This document shows, piece by piece, positions 12,489 through 25,109 of a stretch of 64,000 nucleotides of DNA. The translations under genes and the position numbers were made by a program. The stretch's first letter is position 1; each line of letters opens with the position of its first letter. The DNA is taken from contig NW_026251721.1 in the NCBI RefSeq assembly GCF_025024155.1, positions 459,756-523,755 on the forward strand, written 5' to 3'. The notes under the pieces are model-generated. The model saw only the letters and a program-made list of their open reading frames with translations. It made no database searches and was not told the origin of the DNA. This DNA comes from Gamsiella multidivaricata. Its lineage: Eukaryota; Mortierellomycota; Mortierellomycetes; Mortierellales; Mortierellaceae.

Positions 12489-15287
12489 ATGAAGTTTGGC
12501 CACCAACTCAAGACCTCGCTCTACCCAGAGTGGGTCTTCTACTACCTCGCCTACGACAAACTCAAGGCCGAGCTCAAAGCCCGCCTCAGCAATAACAACG
12601 GCCGCTGGACAGAAGACGACGAGACCGCGTTCGCAGAGCTGCTGGAGAAGGAGCTCGACAAGGTCTATTCATTCCAGAAGGTCAAGTCCGGCGAGATCAT
12701 GCGTCGTCTGCAGCATTCTAAACAGGAGGTCGAGGAGATCATTCAGTCGAACGACGCCCAAAACGAGGATTATGCCCTGCTGGAGGAGGAGCTCCAGCAC
12801 ATCATTGCTGACGTTCATGACCTTGCCAAGTTCACCCGCCTCAATTACACTGGATTCCTCAAGATCATCAAGAAGCACGACGTAAGTTGACGTCAACCCA
12901 ACCACTGGCGCGCGTGCTCTTCCTCTCGCGCTCTCACTCTCACTCTTACACGCACAGCTGAACCATACAAATCCCCCATTGCATATCCACGTCCAATGTC
13001 CGCATTCATTTCTATATCCATTGCCTCCATCCATTGTTCGTTCTGGAGTCCAGCATATCCGTTCCTCATTCCTCTTCTTGATTATACCTCGCAAATTCAC
13101 CGCAATGTCACAGAAAGAACTGAAAAAGACCGAGGAGGGAAACACTGGATTCATTTCTTGTCGTCGGTCGCTGCGAGCATTTCACGCGTGCATAATAGGG
13201 ACATGTTCTAACCGCACCGGCCTTTTTTATTCCTCAGAACATCATTCCGCATGCGACTAACGCGACTTTTATATGCTTTCTATCGTTCACTACATGTCAC
13301 CGTATCGAAATAGAAACTGACCCATTGGATTCTCAGACCCATCTTTATGGTCCGCCTCAATTCAAAGCCCTTCTACAAGGAAAACTACGACGCTTTGATC
13401 GTTAAACTCTCGAGTCTGTATGACACAGTCAGGACGCGAGGAAAGGCACACGGAGGCGACTCTTCTGCAGGAGGCTCCCAGCAGGCCTTTGTTCGTCAGA
13501 CCACCAAATACTGGGTCCACCCTGACAACATTACAGAGCTCAAGCTTATTATCTTAAAACATCTCCCAGTTTTAGTTTTCAATCCTAACAAGGAATTCAA
13601 CCCTGCCGACAGCGCCATTTCGTCCGTGTACTTTGATAATGATGAGTTTGAGCTCTACATGGGTCGTCTCGAGAAGTCCGAGGGTGCAGAGGCTCTTCGT
13701 CTGAGATGGTACGGTGGCATGGACAATCAGCAGATCTTTGTGGAGCGCAAGACCCATCGTGAGGATTGGACAGGGGAAAAGTCCGTTAAGGCACGATTCC
13801 CTATCAAGGAAAAATACGTGAACGCATTCTTGCGCGGCGAATATACCATGGACGCCACCGTCGCCAAAATGAGGGCCGAAGGCAAAAAGTCGGAGAAGGA
13901 GATTGCTGAATTTGAGCAGCTCGCTGCAGAGTGTCAATACGGTATTCTGACCAAGAACTATGGGCCTGGTATGGATTCATAATCTGATTGATGCCCGATG
14001 GCTAGCCCTCCCTCATTGTCTCCGCTGATATCGAATGACAGCTAATTACTCTGTTTCATTCTCTGTATTCTTTTACACTATCGTTGCATTGTCTGCAAAG
14101 TCATGCGTACGTTCTATAACAGAACTGCTTTCCAGCTTCCCGGTGACGCACGTGTCCGTATCTCGCTCGACACCGAGTTGACCTTGATCCGTGAAGACAA
14201 TCTGGACGGCAGACGCAGATCAGGCGACAACTGGCGTCGTATGGATATCGGAATCGACTGGCCATTTAGCCAGCTTCCCGATGAGGACATTTGCCGATTT
14301 CCCTATGCGGTTCTCGAAGTCAAATTGCAGACACAGCATGGCCAGGAGCCCCCAGAGTGGGTCCGTGAACTCGTCAACTCTCACTTGGTCGAGTCCGTGC
14401 CAAAATTCTCAAAATTCATTCATGGTGTCTCGACCTTGCTTGAATCACGCGTCAAGCTGTTCCCCTTCTGGTACCACCAGATGGATATTGATATTCGTAA
14501 GCCAGCCTCCAAGAACATGTCGATCTCTCGACCCGATCCTAGCGGCTACAGCACACCTGCCAACACGACGAGCGACGAGGATCATGACACGAGGATCACG
14601 ACAGGAGACGAGGAAGAAGATTATCAGGGCGGAGCCAAGACTGCGCAACAGTACGAATGGGTCGATGAGGAGGAGGACGAGGAAAATCCACTGGAGCCTT
14701 CGGCGAGTTGGATCCAGCGCCCATCCGGCGCCTCCAGCAGCGCCTCTAGCGAACAAACGCCGCTCTTGGGTGGACAACGACGCCCACTGAAGAGCAAGAA
14801 CTCGCTCATCTCACCCTTCAAGCCTGGCGCTGACACACTCCGCTACCTATTCCGCCGCACCAAGGACAGATCTTCACATGCCAATGGCGATGAACCAGAT
14901 GTGGACCAGACGACATACTTGATCACCCCTCCGGGACGCAAGATTGCAACGCTGGTCCGTGTCGAGCCCAAGGTCTATTTCGCCAATGAACGCACGTTCC
15001 TTTCCTGGCTCCAGTTCACGGTAGTATTGGGCGGTCTTTCGTTGGGCCTGCTAAATTTTGGAGACAAGACTTCGCGAGTGAGCGCGGGTCTCTTTACGTT
15101 CGTTGCTCTATCCTTCATGGTTTATGCGCTCGTCACGTATCACTGGCGCGCATACAAGATTCGCAACAAGGAGCTGGGACCGTTCGATGACCGGATCGGA
15201 CCCACACTCTTGTGCTTCATCCTCTTGACGGCCATGGTCACCAACTTTTTCTTACAGTGGGCTTATGAGAAGAAGCATAGGCCTTAA
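12489..15287 (+). CDS. VTC4: vacuolar transporter chaperone 4 (polyphosphate polymerase)
   Basis: VTC4 is the catalytic subunit of the VTC complex, which makes polyphosphate from ATP and moves it into the vacuole. Exons are 12489-12881, 13114-13166 (tentative), 13337-13968 and 14101-15287, about 754 aa, close to the family's usual length. The order is an N-terminal SPX domain ([11 protein letters not shown] to [14 protein letters not shown]), then the tunnel-shaped polymerase domain, an acidic linker and three C-terminal membrane segments (about 653-748). Catalytic residues known from yeast Vtc4 are present: Lys in [11 protein letters not shown], the two Arg of LRLRWYGG, the Lys of [10 protein letters not shown] and GEKSVKARF, the Glu of AVLEVKLQ and the Lys of PKFSKFIHG. 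The small second exon is chosen because the phases close, but its donor (GTCGCT) is weak and its protein fits the family only partly. It converges on the minus-strand SNU114 gene. Confidence 0.96.
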
Positions 15288-15525
15288 AAAGGACAGTAAA
15301 CTGGACGATCACGATCACCGCGGTAGCCATCGACTCCTCAATGATATGATGCATCCCTCGTGTAGCAGTGGTAGCGGCAGCAACAGCAGCATTCTAGCAT
15401 TAAATATTATTGAAGAACTCCATGACGATGATTGTAAATGTTTTAAATGTTTATTAGGACTCGTCCTCAATCTCCCGTTCCTCGCTGCCACACATCTCTG
15501 CCATACTGCCCGGGCCGTCCATTTT
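15288..15525. other. 3' intergenic region between convergent genes
   Basis: 238 bases between the VTC4 stop and the SNU114 stop. It must hold the 3' ends of both transcripts. An ATTAAATATTATTG stretch near 15400 is a plausible A/T-rich 3' end element. Confidence 0.6.
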
Positions 15526-18500
15526 CTAAAGATTGAATCCAAACCCCTCAGAGTCCAGCTGGGCGAGGTTCAACAACATGTCCTGATCAAAGAACTTGTT
15601 CACTGATACATCCTCGCTCAGACCCTTGCGTCTACGCGTCTTGATCATGAAATCTCTAGCCAGGTGCTGGATAGGGCTGGGCTCAAGCGGCCGGAGGACA
15701 ATGCTCTTGTTCAATGGATCACCTGGCACGTTCTGCCAATGGTCAAACATTTGCTGGGCAAACGCCTGTCCCTGTGTATGTGTGCGAAGATCGGTCTCGA
15801 ACCCAAACGACTCGATCACAGGGATGACAGCATAGACCGTGGAGAGAGGAGAACCAGCCTTGGGGATATCCTTCAAAACATGGCCACGACGGCGTGCCAA
15901 GACAGTATACACGGCAGCGACGCAGTCTGCAGGCGCCTGAACCTCGACCGAATACACAGGCTCCATCAACCGGGGGCTGGCCATCAGGAAGGATGAATAG
16001 CACACACGACGGGCTGTGGGAATAATCTGTCCACTTCCGCGATAGATCGGTTCTGTGGCCAGATCTGCTCCGATGATTCTAAATTTAACGCTTCGGATCG
16101 CTATACCAAACATTGGTCAAAAAGAGGAGATGCAAACAAGCGAAAAGAGATGGTGTTAGAGACGCGGTGTCATTTAACAGAAAAATAAAATAGATGGTCC
16201 ATTTTGGGTTCGGGTTCAGAGTACATACGTTCATCGCACAGGGGACCCTCCCTTGTTCCCCACTGGAATCCCTGACGAATGGCGTCCTTGACCTGCTTCA
16301 GACGACCCTTGTCGACCTCGCTTGGTAATGTGTCATCGACAAGGATATTAGGTCCGTTCATGTCGGGTCCAAACGCCCAGATATTACGTGCGGCGAGAAT
16401 ATCCCAGTCATAGTTCTGCTGAAAGTAGTTTCCGAGCTGTCGTGCTGTCCATTCCGTTGACACTTTCAGTCCCTCGATATCGTCCACGATTTTCTTCTCC
16501 AAGGGCTCTGCAATCATCGTCAGCTTGTTTCTAAGATGCGAGACGAGGGTTGTTTGTTAATCTTCAACATAACAAAAAGAAAAGAATATATCGATAAAGA
16601 TCAAAAACAAATAGTGCTACGTCCAGACCGTGCCACTTACTTCTTGTTGGGTGTTTCGGCAAAGCACTTGAGACTGCTGGTCTCCAGCACTGTTTCGCAG
16701 AACCTGACGACGGGATCCGCAACCTTGAGATCGATCTCAGAATACAGCTTTCGAAGATCGTGAAGCGCAGAATCCATGTACAGTTCTCCAGGCGCCAGAA
16801 CAATATGTTCTCCACTCTCCTCGACCCTCGTTTGCAAAATCGGATACGACTTGTTGACATTTCTTAATCCCTCCAGCATTTTGGGCAGCTCTGAAGGGTT
16901 GACTGGCTCGATTGCAATTTTCATCACAGGCGACGTCATGAACCGCAGCGGCCTGAAAGTATACAGATCCTCCGAAAGATCCGCACTGGTGATGGTAGCC
17001 GTCTTGGTGATCGACTGGTCCACGCCTCCAAGCAAAACCCAGTTACCGGCAACCACTGTCTGAGCCTCAATCCTGTAACGCGACTCAAAGATGCTAACGC
17101 TCTCCACAGTCTGGACTGTCATATCCTCATCATCGTCCATCGTGTACCCTTCACCGAGAACGCGGACCCGCTGACCAGCCCTGACAGTGCCACTCATGAT
17201 ACGACCAAAAGCATCAAATTTCTCTCCGTCCGCAGAGTTGTAGAGCTTGGTGATGTGAATCATCAAAGGTCCATTGGGATCGCAGGCCTTCATGGCTGCA
17301 GCAATGTCGTCATCCATGGGTCCTGTATACACATGTTCAACTTTTTGCGTTGCACTCTCCGTGGGAGACCTGATGTGCTGAGAGACCATATCGACAAATC
17401 CAGTAGGCGGTCCAAAGAACTGATCCAAGACCAACTTCATCACAGGCTTAACATCCATACTGTACTGCTTGGGCTTCAAATAGATGCCCAGACTCGAGAG
17501 CGTTGACTTGAGTGCTGCAGCATCCTCTGCCACAACCTGACCATAAATCTTGAACAGTGGCTCGAGGATGAAATGAACAAATGAGCGCTTTGTGCGTACA
17601 TCTTGTGCACGACGTCCAAACTTCCTCGACTCGCTATTGAAGTAGACATCGCCCCACAGGCGCTTAGCAAATCCCTCCACATCAATGCCGGCTATTCACA
17701 CAAGATAGGGGAACCAAGAAACACGGTCTCAATTAGTGATACTGGTGGAGTCCATATCTCTGAATCCTTCTGATCCAGCAGCTATCCAGAACTTACAATA
17801 GGACTCGGCATAGAGCTTTGCGAATGACCTCAAAGTGAAGCACCATCCCATCTGCGACGACGCAAAACTGACGTTGCCGAGTTCAGGTGAAAGTCGAATC
17901 CCTTCTCCTCCAGGTGTCTGTGAAATAATGGTGTTGACTTCCTCGATCGTGTGCTTCAGCTTGAAATAGGCGTCCGTGGGAGGGAGTTTAAGCTCCAAAA
18001 TCAATCGGTCGACCTTATTGACAACCATTGTGAGCGCAACTTTCTCCTGAATGCAGTGCCTGATAATGCGCTCCGTGTTACACATCACACCCTCGATAGC
18101 ATCCACCACCAGAACAGCTCCATCTGAAATGCGAAGAGCTGCAGAGACTTCGTCAATGAAATCAACGTGACCTATAGGTGGAAGGAGAAAAATAATAATA
18201 ATAACAGGTGAACCGTGTTAGCGATTGGCAGAAATGTTGGTATTATTCGAGTTCAGAAATAATGAGTACTCCAACGGAATTGCCACGCTAAGAAAAAAAT
18301 ACCAGCTCTTTACCTGGAGTATCAATAATGTTGAGCAGATATGAGACGTCCTTGGTGTCCTGCATAACAAGAGTCATAGGCATGCTTTTGATGCTGACGC
18401 CTCTTGCGCGCTCCAGAGGGTGAGTATCCGTGTATCGTTCCTGAATGTCGACGTTCATGTTCTTCTCGTGGGTCTCGTTCACAAGCATATCCATAATTGA

Positions 18501-19188
18501 TGACTTTCCATGGTGGAGATGGCCGACAATAGCGACGTTGCGGACACGGGGAGGGAATGCCATAAGATCATACATATATCTACAATAAGCCATAGTAATG
18601 ATAATTGTTAGAAAGAGATCCTTTAGCTCAAACGCCATGAGTACACCAATTTCGGAAACGTGGTCAATACAAGTGTTTCTTACTGCTTGCGGAATCGTGT
18701 CAGTGGCAAGTCCTTTTCCTCGAGCTGGAACTTCTTGGTTTTGATCGGTTGGACGATCGGTTCTGTCAATGGCTGAGTATCCTCCTCCTCGACCAATGCC
18801 TCGACACCCTCGCCATAAACCTCCTCGGCTGTCGGATAGTACTTCTTGTCTTCGTGCAAGACGACCTGGCTTTGTGGGATCTCTGTGATAGAATTGGGTT
18901 ATCCAAGAGAAATGATCGCCTGGTTAGTCCAGCCCAGGTCGAGAACAACGTCCGAAAAATCCATATGTGATCCAACATACCTCCAATGCGCGATAAGGCT
19001 GTACTTGTCCTAGTGTCATCTTCCTGCATCTCTGTGTCGTCTCCCTCTTCGTCGTCCACGTCCATGTCCTGGTCATTGCGCTGCCGCTGTTGTTGCTGTT
19101 GAAACTCTTCCTCCTCATCGTCCTCTTCCTCGTCTGAGAGATCAGGGCCAATGTAATTGCCGAAATCGTCGTACAATGACTCATCCAT
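15526..19188 (-). CDS. SNU114: U5 snRNP GTPase Snu114 / EFTUD2
   Basis: An EF-2-like GTPase of the U5 snRNP that controls spliceosome activation and disassembly with the Brr2 helicase and Prp8. Seven exons close in phase: 19188-18981, 18882-18684, 18579-18314, 18171-17797, 17691-16641, 16530-16229 and 16100-15526, giving about 922 aa (human about 970). The N terminus [20 protein letters not shown] is the family's acidic leader, with a short Gln run. GTPase motifs are GHLHHGKSS (P-loop), [10 protein letters not shown] (switch), DTPGHVDF and NKVDR. EF-2-like domains follow, with [36 protein letters not shown] and [18 protein letters not shown]. The end [16 protein letters not shown] matches EFTUD2. 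It shares a 507-bp divergent intergenic region with the Dicer gene. No key motif is missing. Confidence 0.97.
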
Positions 19189-19695
19189 GGCTGGCTATAG
19201 GGAACTTGCGACTCGTAACGTTGGTAGGTGGGAAGTAAAGGAGCACGCCGGCAAACAGACAACACGCGTGTGACAAATGAGATCTTGCGAAAGGTATGCA
19301 AAAAGAGATTGGCCTCACAGCGCGCTAGCTATGTGTTTTGGATGCACACGTCTAGTACAGATGACACGTGATAAGTGACAGGGGTGTAGTCTGTTGCATC
19401 GCACAATCTGCAGCTGTCGTCCTTGTTCACTCTGGAAAGGGTCAGGAACAAGGGCATAGGCCCAATTTTTTCTGCACTCTTCTGCCTCTTGCTTCCCTCT
19501 GTCTTCTTCACTACCCCTCTATCTTCGTCCTCTTTGCTCTTCCACCAGCACGGCTAATTGATTTATCTTCAGTAGATAGAATACAGGTAATTAACATTAG
19601 CATCCTGCCCTCATTTTCTTCTTAAGGAGACCGCTTTTTTAAAAGCAGACCTTGTTTCTTTTAGACATTGAAACGCACAGCGCACTCTTCGAACC
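19189..19695. promoter_or_regulatory. divergent promoter region of SNU114 and Dicer
   Basis: 507 bases lie between the two start codons, with genes facing away from each other, so both promoters must be here. Pyrimidine-rich stretches near 19480-19540 and 19600-19625 resemble a fungal leader for the plus-strand gene. No specific factor site is recognised. Confidence 0.6.
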
Positions 19696-22600
19696 ATGAC
19701 GCAATCTATCAGCGCAGACCCGCGTTCCGCTTCGGACGCGCCGAGAGAATATCAGCTTGAGGTCGCCAGAAGAGCCATGGAGCGCAACATTATCGCCGTT
19801 GCGGACACGGGTAGTGGCAAGACTCTGATATCTGTTCTGCTGCTCAAGCACATGGTCGCCAATGCACGCCAAGAAGCAGCCAAGACAGGTCGTCGGGTAA
19901 GATTGCATTATGATATAAGTTGTCATGTGCACTTTACGCCTTGCTTTTTTTTTTCTTTTTTCTTTTTTCCTTGGCTGAACATCTGAATACTTGATGTTTT
20001 TTTGCACAGCATAAACTGTCGTTCTTTGTGGTCAACAAGGTTCCCTTGGTATTCCAGCAAGAGGCCTATATTGCCAGCAACAGTGATATCAAAACCAAGG
20101 CCATCTGCGGATCCATGAACGTGGATAACTACGATCAAGCGACATGGGATGCCATATTCGAGGCGTCGGAAACGATAGTCTTGACAGGACAGATCCTTTT
20201 GAATATCTTCCAGCACGCCTTTCTCAAGATTGAGGATGTGGGTTTTGAATTGACTGTAATGATTTCTATAGGTTCGGTTGATGGAGGAAGGATCGTTGTT
20301 GGTGTTCATCTTTCTCTTTCTTTTCTTATTTAAACCATCCCTCGATGGCAATATTTTATAGTGCAATCTACTTATCTTCGATGAGTGTCATCACGCGAAA
20401 AAGAATCACTGCTACCGACAGATCATGGCAATTTTTTATCGCGAAGCGCATCCAGAGCATCGGCCAAAGATCTTTGCCATGACGGCATCCCCTCCCAAGG
20501 ACAGGGGACCCAACGGGTTTTCAGCAACGTACGCATTCGGCGCCTAAACATTCCTAAAAAAAAAAAGCCAACTAACTGTGTTGCTCTCTGCCTTTTTCTC
20601 TCGGCAACTTAACAATGAACACTAGAGGACTGGAGGAGACCATGGATTCACATATCATCACACCTTCGTATGACGAGATCCTACAGTTCACGAAGCAGCC
20701 CAAGGAGAGTATCATCTGGTACGATGGCCTGCTAGGGGTCGCAGGCACCAGCAATCTATCTCGCGTTGAGATCGATGGCCTGCTAGAGGCCGCAGGCACC
20801 AATAATCTATCTCGCTTTGAGGCCAATGCTCTGCGTCAGCTTAGGGAACTCTGCGAAAGCGATAAAAAATTCAAAACGGCTCTCGGCGCCTTTGAATACG
20901 CAATCATTGTTCTTGGCCCGTGGTGCGCGGCCAGGATCTGGAAGTATGCGCTGCTGGGAGTTCGCGAAGAAGTCCGGAACGGTCAAAGTACGCAAATGGA
21001 AAATCGTCTCGAGCTGGTTGCTGCTGCAGAAGACATTGCCAGGAGGATTCAACTCACACCCTTGGATCCTGAGCTGAATCTTGTCACTGATAAACTGAGG
21101 AAGCTGGTCGAGATACTGAAAGCGCAACGACACATCCGAAAGGGGTTCTGTGCAATCTTGTTTGTGGAGCGTCGACCGGTGGCACATGTCGTGTATGAGT
21201 TTTTGCGAGAGTGCAAGAAATTTGGACCCGAATTTGGGCTTGACTTCATTCACGCCGCAGTGCTGACGGGCCATGCAGCCCAAGGCGATGTGAGCAGGCA
21301 CCAGATGCAACTGAAGGGACAAAGGAGGGTGCTTGACGGGTTCAGGAAGGGTCACATTAATTTGCTGGTCTCTACGGATGTCGCAGAAGAGGGTCTGGAC
21401 ATTGATCGCTGCCGACTCGTCATCAGGTAAATTAAGAGAAGAGAACCAGAGGGTATGCAACCAACATTTATAATGAACAGTAGCTTAACACACGCTACTC
21501 ATACTGATATTTTATAGGTTTGACATCAAGAACACGCTAATCAGCCATATCCAATCCCGCGGACGAGCTCGAGATCCCGTTTCCGAATACATTATCATGC
21601 AGCAGCGCGGGGAAGCCAGCCATCTCGAGAAAATCAAAGTCCAGGAGGAGGAGATGAGGCTCTGGTGCAGCGGCTTGACCATAGACCGCATCGTGAATCT
21701 GAAAGGCTCAGCTGGTCGCGGAGAGGGCAACAGCGGCAGCGAAGATAACAACGATAACGATGATGATGACGAGGGGCTCGAACAGATGCGCGAGCTAGCG
21801 AATGTCCAGACCAGCTATATTGTCAAGTCCACAGGTGCCCGAGTGACCTTTAATTCAGCTATTGCACTACTCCACCAGTACTGCGCTTCGCTACCATCGG
21901 ATGCCTACATGCGGCCAAAGCCGTACTTTGAGATCCTGGCAGCGAAAACCGCAGGCGAGTGGGACTGCCTCTTGACCCTGCCGCCGAATGCGCCCATCAT
22001 CGATTTCTATCAGGCGTCTTTCTCGAGGAAGATGCTGGCCAAGAAAGCGGTCGCTTTCCAGGCGTGCACGGAGCTGCATAGCATAGGAGCTCTTAATGAT
22101 CGACTACTCCCGCACCGGAACAAGGTTATGATTGAGAGCGAACTGTATTCGAGCGAGGACGAGGAGGATCAGGAGAAAGAGGATGACGTTGATGACCAGG
22201 ATACTAAATCAAAGTCGTTGAAGCGATACCCTTTCCGTCAGCCGGAGTTTTGGGACAACAAGATTGTTGCGCCTACTGCTGGGGCTTCAGAGGAAGGGGC
22301 AGTGGCTTCTGAAACCATCCGTTTGTACATGTCGTTATTCACTCTTCGTCCACAAACAGCCTCTGGTTCCGGCTCAGGATCGCAAGATGATCTAGACGAT
22401 ACGAGAAGCAACTTCCGCAGCCTTGGACTTCTTACGGCTACGGCACCTCCACATATCGACCCGATTGAATTATTCTTTGACGGAGTGTCGCGGTGGGTTG
22501 ATATCGTTGTAGTTTCCAAGCCCCTGCTCCTCACATCGCAGCAGGTGAGCACCCTGCATCGGTACTGCAACGTCTTGTACCTCAACTTGTACCGTAAACC

Positions 22601-24793
22601 AATTGACATGGGCACACCAGAATCAGGAATGCGCCACATCATTGCGCCTCTCAAGTTCGAAGCAGACATCTTACTCAAAGATGAGCGTCCGCTGGATCAA
22701 CTGATCGACTGGGACGAGATCGGAGCAGGCGCAAACCACCCCACTACAGTAGATATGCCCGATAGTACAGAGCTCGTGTGGGATATGTTGAAAGACAAAG
22801 TGCTGCTCGAAAAGGCTCAAGCAGGCAGGAATTATTTCCCCGTCGCGATCAGGAAGGATCTCACGCCAGCATCGCCTATTCCACAAGGTATCCAAGGGAC
22901 TCGTGAGGAAGCTCAAGACGGTACTATATTTACGGACTTCTACAAAGTGAAGCGCGACATAGCCATCAAGAATTCGAATCAGCCACTGGTGGAGGCCGTA
23001 CGCTGTCCAAGTCTGAAGGATCTACTGCAGCCCGACTATGAGAGCAAGACCCCCAAGCATTCGAAGGGATCTGCTGCCCGGTTTCTGATCCCAGAGCTGT
23101 GCTCTATGCTCCCTGTCGCTGCCAGTGTCCTGCGTTCTGCATCCTGGATGATCTCTGTGCTCACATGGTTAGATGGCCTGTTCAGGACTTTGGAGTTCCT
23201 TCAAGAATTTAAGTTGGATATTCAGAGGCCCTTAATGCTCGAGGCGCTCACAGCGTCCGAGCTAGGCTATGCCATGAACTACCAGCGTCTGGAGCTGCTC
23301 GGGGACACTTTCTTAAAGTTCCTGGTCACACTGGACCTCTACATTCGCTACCCGACCTTGGACGAGGGACAATTAACGCTGAGACGCACGGTCAAAGTTT
23401 CGAACAGACAACTGTATAAACTGGCCCGGCGGTTGAAACTAAATCGATTCATTATCAAGCGCCAACGGTTCAATGCCCATTTTTTTGCACCGCCTCCAGA
23501 TACGCCAAAATCCGAGCAGGGCCAGATCATCTCTCACAAGACGATGGCGGATTTGGTCGAGTCCACATTGGGAGCCGCATATCTCACAGGAGGATTGGAT
23601 CTTGGCCTCAAGGCTGCGGTGGCATTAATGGGACCTATGGAGGGCATCAACCATTGGGAAGACTTTGCCCGCTCATATCAAGCCATGAGTCAGGGCAGGA
23701 CTGCAGCATCTGCTACCTTTATACCCGATACGATGTTCGGAGATCTGAGCCATGTTGAGGAGTCTATCGGCTATCATTTCTCGGACCAGCGACTTTTGGC
23801 GGAAGCACTCACGCACGCCACCAGTCATCGACCTCAGACACAATGCTACCAGCGGCTTGAGTACTTGGGCGATGCCGTGTTGGACATGCTGGTAGCCCAG
23901 TACTGGGTCTTGCGGTACCCTATCAGCGGGCCTGGTCAACTCCATGCCATCAAGTCTGCCAGCATCAACAACCAGATCCTGGGAGTGATCTGCATTGAAC
24001 TTGGTTTACACCAACATATTGTGCACATGAGCCCAGCCCTGGCCTCTGATATCACTCGTGCTGTCGAGGCGCTTGGAGACGCGATTGAAGACGCCAAAGA
24101 CACGCCCGCCGGCGAGCCTGAAGGAGAGTTTTGGAAAGATTTCGGATACACCAAGGTGCTGGGGGATGTCCTAGAGAGTGTCATGGGTGCAATCTATGTG
24201 GACAGTGGGTTCCAGTTCTCTGTGATCACCGATGTCTTTGAGCGGCTTATACGACCTATTCTGCAAAAACACCTTTCCATCGAGACACTGGAGGGCCATC
24301 CTGTGAGTGTCTTGCTCATGCGTGTTCAACACGACGGGTGTAGCGAGCTGAGATTTAAAAACATTACAGCCTCCGATTCCACTTCAGGTTCGTTTTCTTG
24401 AACAGTATCTGTTCTTCATGCAGCATCTTGTAATGGTGAGTAGAGTTATAACCCCCCCCCTCCCTTTAACGCCAATACTGTTTAAATGGCAATTCGTTAG
24501 GTTTAAATTCGCCAACAGAAACCCCGTATGAAGAGTCCGAGGAAGATTCAGAGGAGTCCGAGGAGGAATCGGATTCGTTCTGGTCGACCGGTCGTCGGAC
24601 GCACATTGCCATAAATCCTCCACAGGAACACGCTGTCATGATCCATGAGCAGGTGATCACAACGGCTATCAACACCCAATCTAAGGCCGCGCGACGAGAG
24701 GCTGCAAAGAAGGTTCTTGAGCTAATGGACAATGATCCGGACTTCGTGGCACGACACTGCGATTGTGGAACAAGAAAACAGGCCAGGGTTTGA
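19696..24793 (+). CDS. DCL: Dicer-like ribonuclease III
   Basis: Dicer cuts double-stranded RNA into small RNAs for silencing. Six exons close in phase: 19696-19896, 20010-20237, 20362-20528, 20626-21426, 21518-24387 and 24501-24793, about 1519 aa. The order is: DExD/H helicase with ADTGSGKT (36-43) and DECHH (150-154); helicase C with [15 protein letters not shown] (about 447) and QSRGRARD; a Dicer-dimerisation region; a poorly conserved PAZ/platform region; RNase IIIa ([15 protein letters not shown] near 1055, [14 protein letters not shown]); RNase IIIb ([15 protein letters not shown] near 1243, [16 protein letters not shown]); and a C-terminal dsRBD ending [12 protein letters not shown]. 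The acidic catalytic residues of both RNase III domains are present. A perfect-length tandem duplication of 51 bases lies at 20723-20824 between the helicase lobes. It diverges from SNU114. Confidence 0.96.
20723..20824 (+). repeat. 51-bp tandem duplication inside the Dicer gene
   Basis: Two adjacent 51-base copies (20723-20773 and 20774-20824) encode the 17-residue units [17 protein letters not shown] and [17 protein letters not shown]. The length is a multiple of three, so the frame is kept. The copies differ at several positions, some changing residues. The unit lies in the insertion domain between the helicase lobes (residues about 232-265). Confidence 0.9.
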
Positions 24794-25109
24794 GGCAGTT
24801 TTTTGAATGTCAATCCCATACTAAAACCTTAAGCAGAATAAGCATTATGGTTCGTGCGCTCAGCAGATCACCAATCTTCAATTACTACTTTTTTTTATTA
24901 TTTTTTTGGTGTTGATACAACAGAGTGAGAGAAGGTAAGAGAGGAGGGGAAAGGAGAATAAGAAGAAAGAAGGGGGCGAAAGAAATAAATACATGGACCG
25001 TGGAAGTTCGCTGTACAAAATTATTAAATGGAGGCAATGAATACAAAAAAAAAGGATTACATTCGTCAATTTCAAGGCCGAGGACTGCACCTTGGAAAAG
25101 ACATGCCGG
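24794..25109. other. 3' intergenic region between convergent Dicer and USP genes
   Basis: 316 bases between two stop codons. It contains T-runs near 24889-24907 and purine-rich sequence with AATAAA near 24983, a plausible poly(A) signal for the Dicer transcript. Confidence 0.6.
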
